From: QHXM01 sp963697975
GTDB lineage: Bacteria > Acidobacteriota > Blastocatellia > Pyrinomonadales > Pyrinomonadaceae
Assembly (NCBI GenBank): GCA_963697975.1
Contig: OY969111.1
Coordinates: 2,170,001-2,234,000 of the forward strand
Direction: 5' to 3'
DNA length: 64,000 nucleotides
Below the pieces are notes generated by a model, which saw only the letters and a list, made by a program, of their open reading frames with translations, was not told where the DNA came from and searched no databases. Numbering within the stretch: position 1 is the first letter of the stretch; every line of letters begins with the position of its first letter. Both the position numbers and the translations under genes were made by a program. This document shows positions 53,986 through 62,682 of this stretch, piece by piece.

Positions 53986-54390
53986 ATGAACGGACTGGCA
54001 TTACGAGAACATTCTGAGATACATCTGGTCAATCATGCAGGCGCGAATGATGATGAAGAGAAAGCCGCTTCCGCGCTTAGCAAGACCACAAATTTGAAGC
54101 AGCTCGCCTTGAAACTTCTGTTGGAGGCGCAGGCACTGAACGAGATGCCGACGCTCGACGTGCGAAACGGCATAGACTTTTATGAAGAGGTGAAGCGTTT
54201 CGAGGTTGATCTGATCCAGCGTGCGCTCTCTTGTACGCGGGGCAATCAGGTGCGCGCCGCCCGCCTGCTCAAGATGAAAGTGACGACGCTCAATACCAAG
54301 ATCAAACACTACGACATCAACATAGATGTTCTCGTCGGAGGCTTCATCCCGCCAACCCCGACGGAGGCCGTTCAGAATCAAGCTGGATAG
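53986..54390 (+). CDS. Small Fis-type HTH regulator
   Basis: 134 aa from the ATG at 53986, fixed by a strong AGGGGAGG site 6 nt upstream; a longer frame from 53872 is rejected. Residues about 65-110 form a Fis/HTH_8 domain: VDLIQRALSCTRGNQVRAA, then RLLKMKVTTLNTKIKHYDI. It lacks the sigma-54 AAA and receiver domains usually found with this HTH. Its targets are unknown. Confidence 0.8.
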   Translation: MNGLALREHSEIHLVNHAGANDDEEKAASALSKTTNLKQLALKLLLEAQALNEMPTLDVRNGIDFYEEVKRFEVDLIQRALSCTRGNQVRAARLLKMKVTTLNTKIKHYDINIDVLVGGFIPPTPTEAVQNQAG

Positions 54391-54414
54391 ACTAGAGGGC
54401 AGGAGTCAAAGAAT

Positions 54415-54455
54415 AAAGGTGAGACGCTCAATGTGATGTCTCACCTTTTTCTTTT
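54415..54455 (+). terminator. Intrinsic terminator after the Fis-type gene
   Basis: A perfect 11-bp stem (AAAGGTGAGAC with GTCTCACCTTT) around a 12-nt loop is followed by TTCTTTT. It lies 24 nt after the stop. Confidence 0.9.
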
Positions 54456-54809
54456 GCCTTTAGCTCTTCTTTTATCAACCGCGCATACGGAATCTCGTAA
54501 GTTTCCTTTGCACACGCAATCCATCTCCAGGCCGCATATCCAAATCCCTCAAGTTTATCTCCCTTCAATATCCAAATGTCTCAAGATTCTTTCCACTCGC
54601 AAGACCATCCCGCATGACCAATCTGGACAGTTGAAACGGCTTTAAGAGTACGCGCATCAATCGGCACGGTCATTGCGCTATCTCTTCCATAGCGGCTTGA
54701 AGCCTGCTCCTGAATCTTACGATTTTTCGTATTCGCGGCCATTAATGATGGCGTTTGAGAGAGCAGGCGAAGAGCCTTTTAGCAATGAAAAGAGAAAGGA
54801 ATTCTTTGT
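54456..54809. other. Upstream region of the TonB-dependent receptor gene
   Basis: 354 nt with no convincing gene. An AAAGGA site lies 9 nt before the ATG at 54810. No operator or riboswitch was recognised. Confidence 0.5.
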
Positions 54810-57800
54810 ATGAGAAACACCATGCGAATCATGACCACGTTGCTGTTTACGCTGTGCCTCTCCTTTGCGGCGATGGCGCAGACGGCGACGACGGGAACGA
54901 TTGAAGGCACTGTGACGGACATCAACGAGGCAGTCGTGCCCGGCATCACAGTGACCGTCACCAGCCCGAATCTCATCCGCGCGCAATCGGCGACGACGGA
55001 TGACGAGGGACGTTTCCGTATTCTTAATCTTCCCCCCGGGAAGTACGCTGTCACTATCGAGGCGGCGAAAGGCTTTGCCAAATATGAGCAGACGGATGTC
55101 GAAGTCAATCTCTCGAAGACATCTTCGATTGATGTCAAGCTCCCGCTCGAAGGCGCTGCCGCGAGCGTTGATATTACGGCCACTTCAGGCGCGACCGTGG
55201 ACACGAACAACACCACGACCGGCTCCAACATCTCTACGGATCAGTTCTCAAACTTCCCGACGCAGCGCACCGTGCAGGGGCTTTACACGATTGCTCCGAC
55301 TGTTGCCCGTTCGGGCTTGCGCGATTCCGCCGGTCGTGATCGCGACCCTTCCGTTGGCGGTTCGTCCGGTCCAGAGAACAACTATATCCTCGACGGCGTG
55401 AACACGACCGACCCGGCCTATGGCGGCTCGGGAGCGAACCTGCCGTTTGAGTTCATACAGGAAGTGGAAATCAAGACGGGTGCGTTCGGCGCTGAGTATG
55501 GCAAGGCGACGGGCGGCATCTTCAACGTCATCACCAAGAGCGGTGGCAACGAGATTCGCGGCGACGCTTTCGCCTACTTCTCAACGAAGAGTCTGGTTCG
55601 CGAGACTAAGAATTTCTCCAACACTGGGGCTTCGCCCAACGGCTTTTCTGAATTGGACGCGGGATTCGACATCGGCGGTCCAATCATGAAAGACAAGCTC
55701 TGGTTCTTCGGCGCGTTCAATCCGCAGCGTCGTAAAAACTTCTTCCTGACGCAGACCTTCCGCCAGAATGCCGAGAACGAAGTCTCGACGCCGTTCTATG
55801 CGGGCAAGCTGACGTGGGCTGTCAATCAGAATCACGTCTTCACCTTCTCGACCTTCGGCGATTTCAGCAAGGTTGACGGCTTCATTCTTGGCTCGATACA
55901 GGGGCCGGGAGTCGTTCCGACCACAGGCTTCGGCGATAACCCTGATGCGTTCGCGGGCGTGCTCGAAGCGGGCGGCCATAACTACGCCGCGCGCCTGAAT
56001 TCGACGATCACGCCAACCTGGATCGGCGAGTTCAACTTCGGCCTGCACCTGCAAAGAGCGAACATCACCCCGCTGGAAACAGGCCGCACGACACCGTTCG
56101 TCAATAACAACTTCGCCATCCTGCGCGCCAACGGCACGGTGGCAACTCCGACGCAAAGCGGCGTCAACTTCGGCGGCACGACCGGCTTTGTTGATTACGT
56201 CTATTCGCCGGGAGGAACACTCCAGCGCAACTACCAGACCGGCCCCGGCTTCGGTCAGTTCACCGCGCAGGATCGCAATCGCTGGGAGGCGGCGGCCAGA
56301 TTGCAGAACATCCTGGGCAGGCACACCATCAAGTACGGTTTCGAGTACGTGCGCAACGACTATTCGATTGATGACCAGCGTTCGGGCGAAGATCGCTTGT
56401 TCCCGAATCCGCTTGGTCTTCTTTCCGAAGCAAATGATCCCACCAACAATCAAACGCATGGCTATCAGGTGACGAATAACTTTGCGGTTTGCACGACGCG
56501 CACCATCAGCGGGCAATCGACCATTGTCTGCCCGTCTGCTGCTGCGACCGGAAGGGCGGCGTTGATTGCGACCGCCGCGAACGGTTTCCCCGGCGGCGCG
56601 ATTACGGGCGCGATCACGACTAATGAATTTAGCAACAACCCGTTTCTGGTGCGCCTCTCAACTCGCATACGCGATTTCGAGTTGCTGGGTAAGAGCTACA
56701 CCAACACGGAGAGCTTCTATATTCAGGACGACTACAAGCTGAGCAAGAACGTCCAGTTCAACTTTGGTCTGCGCTGGGATTACCAGCAGGCTTACGGCGA
56801 GGGCGGCGTGTCCTATCTGAAGTTCAATAGCTTCAAGGACAACTTGCAGCCACGTCTCGGTCTGCTCTGGGATTTCACGGGTTCAGGTCGCGGCAAAGTC
56901 TTCTTTAACTTTGCTCGTTATCTGGAGACGCCCATTCCGCTCGACGTGAACATCCGCGCGGGCAGCGACAACGTGCAAACCGACAAGAACTTTAACGTCG
57001 ATCGCTTAAACGCTGCTGCCGGTTCAATCGTCCTGCCGGGTATTCGTGCCGATGCGACCATCGGGTTCACCAATCTGGGCGCGACACCGACGCCGATTGA
57101 CCCCGACCTCAAACCGCAGACCGTCAACGAAGCGACTGCCGGAATCGAATACGAAGTCGTCAAAGATTTGGCTCTTGGTTTTCGTGGCATCTATCGCACG
57201 CAAGGGTCTGTGATTGAAGACGGCTCGTTTGACGACGGCAACACGTACTTCATCTTCAATCCCGGCGAGAGCCAGACCGACAGGCTGGCGCGCGAACCAG
57301 CGCCCATCGGCGTCGGGCAGGGCTTCGGACGCGCTCGTCGTTACTACAGGGCGCTTGAGATGACGGCGACGAAGCGTTTCTCGCACAACTATCAATTCAT
57401 CGCTTCCTACGTGTTCTCCAGCCTGATTGGTAACTACGAAGGCTTGTTCCGCAATGACAACGGCCAGAGTGACCCGAACATCACGAGTCTCTTTGATCTG
57501 GTCAGCTTGTTGGATAACTCTTACGGGCGTCTTCCCAATGATCGTCCGCACCAGTTGAAGTTCAACGGCTCTTACCAGACACCGTTCAAGCTCCTGATCT
57601 CGGGTAACTTCTACGCGCAGTCGGGCATTCCGTTCAACGCGTTGATTCCGCACGCGGTCTATGGCAACAACAACGGGCTGGGCGTGCCGCGCGGCACGGC
57701 CATCACCCCGGCTGACAGAGCGGGCGGCATTCGTGCCGGAGGAACTCGCACACCGACGACGTTCAATCTGGATTTGGGAGCTTACTATCCGATCAAGTTT

Positions 57801-57998
57801 GGCGAGAATCGTCAGTTGCGCTTTCAGGTTGACTGGTTCAACGTCTTCAATCATCAGCGCGCCATCAAGCTGGACGAAACACTCCAGATTACGAGCGGCG
57901 TAACGGGCGTGGCTCCGGTCAACAATCCGTTCTACGGGTATGGATCAATCTTCCAGTATCCTTCGTCATTGAGACTGGGAGTGAAGTTCCAATTCTAA
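54810..57998 (+). CDS. TonB-dependent receptor, Oar-like
   Basis: 1062 aa. A signal peptide (about 1-23, ending AAMAQT) is followed by a carboxypeptidase-regulatory-like domain (about 28-110), a plug with NNYILDGVNTTDP and EYGKATGGIFNVITKSGG, and a beta-barrel ending in the outer-membrane pattern LRLGVKFQF. The overall layout matches Oar-like receptors abundant in Acidobacteria. The ligand is unknown. It is monocistronic, with terminators on both sides. Confidence 0.9.
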   Translation: MRNTMRIMTTLLFTLCLSFAAMAQTATTGTIEGTVTDINEAVVPGITVTVTSPNLIRAQSATTDDEGRFRILNLPPGKYAVTIEAAKGFAKYEQTDVEVNLSKTSSIDVKLPLEGAAASVDITATSGATVDTNNTTTGSNISTDQFSNFPTQRTVQGLYTIAPTVARSGLRDSAGRDRDPSVGGSSGPENNYILDGVNTTDPAYGGSGANLPFEFIQEVEIKTGAFGAEYGKATGGIFNVITKSGGNEIRGDAFAYFSTKSLVRETKNFSNTGASPNGFSELDAGFDIGGPIMKDKLWFFGAFNPQRRKNFFLTQTFRQNAENEVSTPFYAGKLTWAVNQNHVFTFSTFGDFSKVDGFILGSIQGPGVVPTTGFGDNPDAFAGVLEAGGHNYAARLNSTITPTWIGEFNFGLHLQRANITPLETGRTTPFVNNNFAILRANGTVATPTQSGVNFGGTTGFVDYVYSPGGTLQRNYQTGPGFGQFTAQDRNRWEAAARLQNILGRHTIKYGFEYVRNDYSIDDQRSGEDRLFPNPLGLLSEANDPTNNQTHGYQVTNNFAVCTTRTISGQSTIVCPSAAATGRAALIATAANGFPGGAITGAITTNEFSNNPFLVRLSTRIRDFELLGKSYTNTESFYIQDDYKLSKNVQFNFGLRWDYQQAYGEGGVSYLKFNSFKDNLQPRLGLLWDFTGSGRGKVFFNFARYLETPIPLDVNIRAGSDNVQTDKNFNVDRLNAAAGSIVLPGIRADATIGFTNLGATPTPIDPDLKPQTVNEATAGIEYEVVKDLALGFRGIYRTQGSVIEDGSFDDGNTYFIFNPGESQTDRLAREPAPIGVGQGFGRARRYYRALEMTATKRFSHNYQFIASYVFSSLIGNYEGLFRNDNGQSDPNITSLFDLVSLLDNSYGRLPNDRPHQLKFNGSYQTPFKLLISGNFYAQSGIPFNALIPHAVYGNNNGLGVPRGTAITPADRAGGIRAGGTRTPTTFNLDLGAYYPIKFGENRQLRFQVDWFNVFNHQRAIKLDETLQITSGVTGVAPVNNPFYGYGSIFQYPSSLRLGVKFQF

Positions 57999-58058
57999 AC
58001 TCGTCCGGGCTTTCCCACGCGTTCCCGGCCAGCAGCCCCTCGCGTGAGAGGGCCTTTG

Positions 58059-58104
58059 CGGGAGAAGCGCAAACATTAATGTTTGCGCTTCTCCCGTTTT
58101 TCTT
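58059..58104 (+). terminator. Intrinsic terminator after the TonB-dependent receptor gene
   Basis: A perfect 19-bp palindrome (centre ATTAAT) at 58059-58096 is followed directly by TTTTTCTT. Confidence 0.92.
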
Positions 58105-58160
58105 ATCATCATCACTGTAGGAGTAATTCCCAAACTGGAACCATAAGGTTGCCGGAGGCT

Positions 58161-58205
58161 ATTGGAAGCATCAGTTTGCCGTTGCGGCAAACTGATGCTT
58201 CCAAT
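58161..58205. repeat. Perfect 21-bp hairpin between convergent genes
   Basis: Arms 58161-58181 and 58185-58205 pair perfectly around a TTG loop. No T-run on either strand. It is a REP-like palindrome close to the 3' end of the dCTP deaminase gene. Confidence 0.85.
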
Positions 58206-58221
58206 CACACAATCTACAATA

Positions 58222-58812
58222 TTACAATCTTGAGTACGTCAGTCCTGTTTGTCCCTGGTACTTCCCGCCGCGATCTTCGTAGGAGACGCTACAGTCTTCG
58301 TCTGATTCAAAGAACACCACCTGGCCGATGCCTTCGTTGACGTAGACGCGTAAGGGAAGGTCGGCGAGGTTGCCGAGTTCGATGACGAGACGACCTTGCC
58401 AGCCTGCTTCGAGCGGGGTGGTGTTAACGATCAGTCCGGCGCGGGCGTAGGTTGACTTGCCCATGCAGATGGCTGTGACGTTGCGGGGCATGCGGAAGGT
58501 TTCGACCGTGACGCCTAAGGCGTAAGAGTGCGGCGGCATGAGATAGTATTGTGACCCATCGTCTGCCGAGCGCAAGGTGGGTTCGACGAGAGAGTCTTCG
58601 TCGAAATGTTTGGGATCAATCTCGCGCCCGTGAATCGGGGAGAAGACGCGGAAACCGTCGTCGGCGAGGCGCATGTCATAGCCGTAGCTGGACGCTCCAG
58701 CAGAGATGATGCGGCGACCATTCACCTCACGGACGAGTTGTTCGTTGAATGGCTGGATGAGTTGCGCGTCTTCGGCCATGCGGCGAATCCAGCGGTCTGA
58801 TTTAACTGTCAT
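58222..58812 (-). CDS. dcd: dCTP deaminase
   Basis: 196 aa. The trimeric dUTPase/dCTP deaminase fold is shown by GKSTYARAGL (residues 118-127), the catalytic-type Glu in GRLVIELGNLADLPL (E145) and the C-terminal GGKYQGQTGL. It would supply dUTP for thymidylate synthesis from dCTP. It could be a bifunctional deaminase/dUTPase, which cannot be decided by eye. Confidence 0.9.
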   Translation of the reverse strand: MTVKSDRWIRRMAEDAQLIQPFNEQLVREVNGRRIISAGASSYGYDMRLADDGFRVFSPIHGREIDPKHFDEDSLVEPTLRSADDGSQYYLMPPHSYALGVTVETFRMPRNVTAICMGKSTYARAGLIVNTTPLEAGWQGRLVIELGNLADLPLRVYVNEGIGQVVFFESDEDCSVSYEDRGGKYQGQTGLTYSRL

Positions 58813-58883
58813 GATTTGCTATCCCAAAGAATGTTCGGATAAGAGAGCGGGACAATAATAACAGTGACGAAGGTCAAGTGATA

Positions 58884-58948
58884 AGTGATAGGTGATAGGA
58901 AAGAACGACGTGTTTTCTCTTATCACCTCTCACCCATCACCTATCACT
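58884..58948. repeat. Inverted repeat overlapping the end of the DUF4097-like gene
   Basis: Arms AGTGATAGGTGAT (58884-58896) and ATCACCTATCACT (58936-58948) are perfect complements. The right arm includes the TGA stop of the gene at 58944-59849. Confidence 0.75.
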
Positions 58949-59849
58949 GCTTTTTAATCTTGAGCGTGCCGTCCGTGACTTTGAAGGTAAGGGTTGCGCC
59001 TCCGGCTCCGGCGCGTCCACGGATAGCGCGCGTGGTGAAGGTGGTGCGCTCCTGCGGGACGAGTTCCGTGTAGGTGTTCTCTATCTGGCCTGTGCGGAGA
59101 ATGTCGGCATTGATGTCTGCGTTGAAGTTGGCGGGAAGTTCGACGGTGAGATTGCCAACGGCAAGTTGAATGCTCGCGCCTGCGCCGCGCCAACTTCGTG
59201 TTGGCACATTAAACTTGACCGAGCCGCCGCCGATGGTCGCCATCACCACGCCGCCCGTCAGCACAAACGTGGCATCCGCTTCGAGCGCCTTCAAGCTGAT
59301 CGAGCCTTCGACGCCGGAAAGATTGAATGCGCCGCGCCCGGTGTCTATCTCCAGATCGCACATGGCGGGAACGCGAATGCGGTAATCAATCTTCCACGGC
59401 AGATTAAGCAGCGCTTTCGGAAATTTCTTCGCCACGCGTTGCATGAACTTCTTGTCGTGTGTGCCGGTGGTGAGAATCCGCAGGTGGTTGGCGTCCTCGT
59501 CAATCGTAAAGCTGTTGACCGTAGCCAGGAGTGCGAGTTCTTCTTCTGAGTTCGCGACGAGTTCGATGTCAGCGGTGATGTCAACTTCGCTGCGCGGCCA
59601 CGCTTCGATGGTGATTGAGCCTGCGGGTGCGCCGAGAATCGTGAAACTGCTGCCATATGCGAAGCGCCGCACCTCGTGGCGGCTCGTCGTGCGTTTAAGC
59701 GTGGGCGCCGGTGTCGCGAGCGCGTTCTTTCCATCCTTCTTCTGCGCTGGCGTCGCAGGCTGAGACAGAAAGAGAGCGAGCGCGCAGCAGATGAGACTGA
59801 AGACGATTCGCAGGCAGCGCTTGATGAAAAGTTTTTGAAAGTTATGCAT
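58944..59849 (-). CDS. Secreted DUF4097-like beta-helix protein
   Basis: 301 aa. A signal peptide (about 1-35) precedes a beta-repeat region with short ladders such as GSITIEAWPRSEVDITADIE and LEIDTGRGAFNLSGVEG, typical of DUF4097-like proteins. It is the last gene of the ECF-sigma operon. A role in envelope stress sensing or surface structure is inferred from context only. Confidence 0.75.
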   Translation of the reverse strand: MHNFQKLFIKRCLRIVFSLICCALALFLSQPATPAQKKDGKNALATPAPTLKRTTSRHEVRRFAYGSSFTILGAPAGSITIEAWPRSEVDITADIELVANSEEELALLATVNSFTIDEDANHLRILTTGTHDKKFMQRVAKKFPKALLNLPWKIDYRIRVPAMCDLEIDTGRGAFNLSGVEGSISLKALEADATFVLTGGVVMATIGGGSVKFNVPTRSWRGAGASIQLAVGNLTVELPANFNADINADILRTGQIENTYTELVPQERTTFTTRAIRGRAGAGGATLTFKVTDGTLKIKKQ

Positions 59850-59957
59850 GAAGTAGTCTCTTAAAAGCGAAGATGCGGACGCCGCTTTTCGTGATCGCTA
59901 CAGGATCAGAAGAGGCAGTCCGCATTAAGATAATTCGGCCCGGACAAATTTGAAAGT

Positions 59958-60740
59958 TCAGCGTGCGATGAAAGAGATTTTTCCGCGCTGGTTGAAAACC
60001 GTGAGCCGTGGGAGTTGCCCGACGTTGCCCCGCCGCACATCGCCGTAAACCTTACGACCGTCGGCGACGATGTTCAAATCAGGACTCGCAAACGAATTGA
60101 GATTGATTGATTGCGGCTGCGCGCTGGCGCTGAGGCTAAAGGAAGAGTTTCGCGGGATGTTGATGTTGATGTTGCCCGCCAGAGATTTGAAGACGTAAGA
60201 GCCGCCCTCCACCAGCTCGCCATCAAAAACCGTATCCCCGACGCCGTTTTCGGCAATCACTTCCGAGGCTCGGATTCCGGTTAGCTCGATGTCGCCGCTC
60301 AAAGAAACGCGAGCGCGCACCATTTCGCCACGGACATTATTGATGCTGATATTGCCGCGCTTCGTCTCGATGTCCACAGTAGAATTGACGGGAACTTTGA
60401 CGGTAAAGTTGATGTCGCCGACCATCTTCCCGCGATTGTCGCGCACAATATCTATGCCCACACAACTCGGAGTCTGTTCAGGTGTGAACTGAGCGTTGGG
60501 CGAGAAGAGTTTCGCCGTTACTGAAATCTCGTTTTTCTCCCAGGCTTCGACCGTAATCGTGCCGGAGATATTTTTGACTTCGAGACGAACGTTCTTCTGC
60601 GCCGGATATTTTCGCGTGATGCTCCGCTGGGCATAAGCGTCCGTCGAGATTGCATGAACGAAGATGGCGAGAGCAATTACTGTCAGGACGCCACGCGCCG
60701 TGAGAGTTCGATAGCGCGTGTCGAGCGTGCGAATTTTCAT
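59958..60740 (-). CDS. Secreted DUF4097-like protein
   Basis: 260 aa. A signal peptide (about 1-38, DAYAQRS) is followed by GTITVEAWEKNEISV, VDIETKRGNISINNVRG and FNQRGKISF, the beta-ladder pattern of DUF4097-like proteins. It is paralogous in style to the gene at 58944-59849, and probably co-transcribed with the sigma and anti-sigma genes. Confidence 0.78.
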   Translation of the reverse strand: MKIRTLDTRYRTLTARGVLTVIALAIFVHAISTDAYAQRSITRKYPAQKNVRLEVKNISGTITVEAWEKNEISVTAKLFSPNAQFTPEQTPSCVGIDIVRDNRGKMVGDINFTVKVPVNSTVDIETKRGNISINNVRGEMVRARVSLSGDIELTGIRASEVIAENGVGDTVFDGELVEGGSYVFKSLAGNININIPRNSSFSLSASAQPQSINLNSFASPDLNIVADGRKVYGDVRRGNVGQLPRLTVFNQRGKISFIAR

Positions 60741-60872
60741 CTCTTACTCACCAACTCCTCAACCGAAAGTCTTTGTTGTGGGAGATTCCTTAGAAGCATC
60801 TGCCCGCGCCATTACCCGAGAAGATGAAGAGCGCGGGCGCGGAAACATTTGCGTCCCGTCTTGTGCGCGGCC

Positions 60873-61622
60873 TCACAGATCAGAGAACTCTTTGAGGAGT
60901 TGCATCTTATCGTTGAGCGCGGAGTTGAGCATCTCCTCAGTCACTTCATCATGCTCACCCGGTCGCGCGGTGAGTTTTTGGAGCGAATCCTGAACGCTTT
61001 CATCCAGAAGATTCAAATTGTGTTCGAAGTCGGCGCGCACCTGCGGATTCCAATGCGCCTTTCGCTCCTCAACAATCTGGCTCCAGTATTTAATCTGCTG
61101 CTGCTGCTGCGAGAGCCGGGTGTTGAGTTCGGAAGTCTTCGCATCGCCGGTCAGCGCAAACCCACCTCTGGCACCTTCGTTTGAAGCGGCGACGCTGGCG
61201 TCCGTCCCCGTTCTCTGAAAACCGCGCAGGCCGAACACTGTGGCGAGCGAGGCGACGACAATGATGGCAACTACGGCGGCAGCCATCTGCGGAAGCGATA
61301 GCTCCCAGCTTCGCCCCAGCAGACGCGACCACAAGCTTTCACGCTGCGCCGCTGGCGTAGGGTTTTGAGCGGCGCGAGCCGCCGTGCTGGAGTCTATCTC
61401 GATGGTGTTGCGAATCCGCACCCACATGGCCTGTTCATTCGGCGGGGCGACGTAATCGCCTCGATGCTCGCGGCAAAAGCTCACGATTGAGTTCATCTCG
61501 GCGTGGACGTTAAAACAGGGGAAGCACTCTTCCAGATGGGTGTTAAACGTCGCCTGGTCGTCGGCGTTCATCGCTCCGTCGAGGAAGTCGCTGAGCAGTT
61601 CCTGACACTTCTCGCAGTTCAT
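60873..61622 (-). CDS. Anti-sigma factor with zinc-finger (zf-HC2) domain
   Basis: 249 aa from the ATG at 61622; a GTG nine codons upstream is an alternative. The N-terminal zinc-finger is MNCEKCQELLSDFLDG with the H-x3-C-x2-C in THLEECFPC. One TM helix lies mid-protein (about residues 112-133), followed by a periplasmic Gln-rich coiled part. It should hold the ECF sigma factor encoded upstream inactive. Confidence 0.87.
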   Translation of the reverse strand: MNCEKCQELLSDFLDGAMNADDQATFNTHLEECFPCFNVHAEMNSIVSFCREHRGDYVAPPNEQAMWVRIRNTIEIDSSTAARAAQNPTPAAQRESLWSRLLGRSWELSLPQMAAAVVAIIVVASLATVFGLRGFQRTGTDASVAASNEGARGGFALTGDAKTSELNTRLSQQQQQIKYWSQIVEERKAHWNPQVRADFEHNLNLLDESVQDSLQKLTARPGEHDEVTEEMLNSALNDKMQLLKEFSDL

Positions 61623-61858
61623 TATCTTTCTAACCTCTACCTCAGTCACCGCGCAAGGAAGACAGCGGTGTCGCTAATACAGAAGAACTCAAACGCTGGG
61701 GGCGTAAGTTTTCAAGGTCGTTGAGCAATCTTGGGGAGACTGCATAAGCTTAGGGACTTTCCTTTTCACAGCCAAAGCCGCGCTGGATATCCGAATGTCA
61801 TTGTTGCCGTCGAGCTTCGGGGAAATGCTCTATGAAACCGACGGGACGCACTTTGAAG

Positions 61859-62452
61859 CTATTGCGGCGCATTCTGTTGCCTCAGAAGTCCACGTAATTT
61901 CATCCGCGCCTTATGAAGCTGCGACTTCGACGTGCCGACAGAGCAACCGAGCATTCTGGCAATCTCCTCATGCTCGTGTCCTTCGATATCGTGCAGCGTA
62001 AAGACCGTGCGATAGCCGGGTGGCAATTGCGCTATCGCTTTATCAAGGGCGATGCGGTCAACGACCGGCATGGAGTTAGGGTTCTCCGTTCCCTTGACGA
62101 TCTGCACGGGAGTTTCGCCATCCTCGGTCGTCTGCTCCATCTTCACCCCGCGCTTGCGAAAGTGCATCAGGACTTGATTGACCGTCAAGCGATGCAGCCA
62201 GGTCGTAAAAGCCGACTCGCCACGAAAGCTTCCTACTTTGCGAAAGAGCTGGATGAAGACCTCTTGCGCGAGGTCTTCGGCCTCCGAGACGTTCTGCGTC
62301 ATGCGAAGGCAGAGAGAATAAACGCGACGGTTATGACGCTGGTAAAGCTCCTCGAAGGCTTGCATATCGCCGGAGGCGGCTCTTTGCGTCAGCGCGTAGT
62401 CCGTACTTTGCGGTTTCTCGGTTTCGGCTGCGGTCACTTGTCCCTTGTTCAC
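61859..62452 (-). CDS. ECF (RpoE-like) sigma factor
   Basis: 197 aa, GTG start. Region 2 has AFEELYQRHNRRVYSLCLRM and DLAQEVFIQLF; region 4 has LPPGYRTVFTLHDIEGHEHE and GTSKSQLHKAR. It is followed by its anti-sigma factor and two DUF4097-like genes, suggesting an envelope-responsive regulon that includes them. Confidence 0.9.
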   Translation of the reverse strand: MNKGQVTAAETEKPQSTDYALTQRAASGDMQAFEELYQRHNRRVYSLCLRMTQNVSEAEDLAQEVFIQLFRKVGSFRGESAFTTWLHRLTVNQVLMHFRKRGVKMEQTTEDGETPVQIVKGTENPNSMPVVDRIALDKAIAQLPPGYRTVFTLHDIEGHEHEEIARMLGCSVGTSKSQLHKARMKLRGLLRQQNAPQ

Positions 62453-62682
62453 GCTCTTGGCAGCGGAAGGTTATGTTCGTCCCTTACTTCCACCATGCCA
62501 CTCGCGGAAACCGGTCAACGGGGCAGTCGCGCTCGCCTGTTTATCAAAGGAAAGCCTTATCAGCTTTCCCGCGACGTGTGATGCGGCGCTTTCGGCGCGT
62601 CGTTGCCTTGTTCCGCTAAAAGATAATCTTTTTCGTATGCTTCGTATGCCGAAACCAACGTTATCGTGTACGGCTTGGTTTT

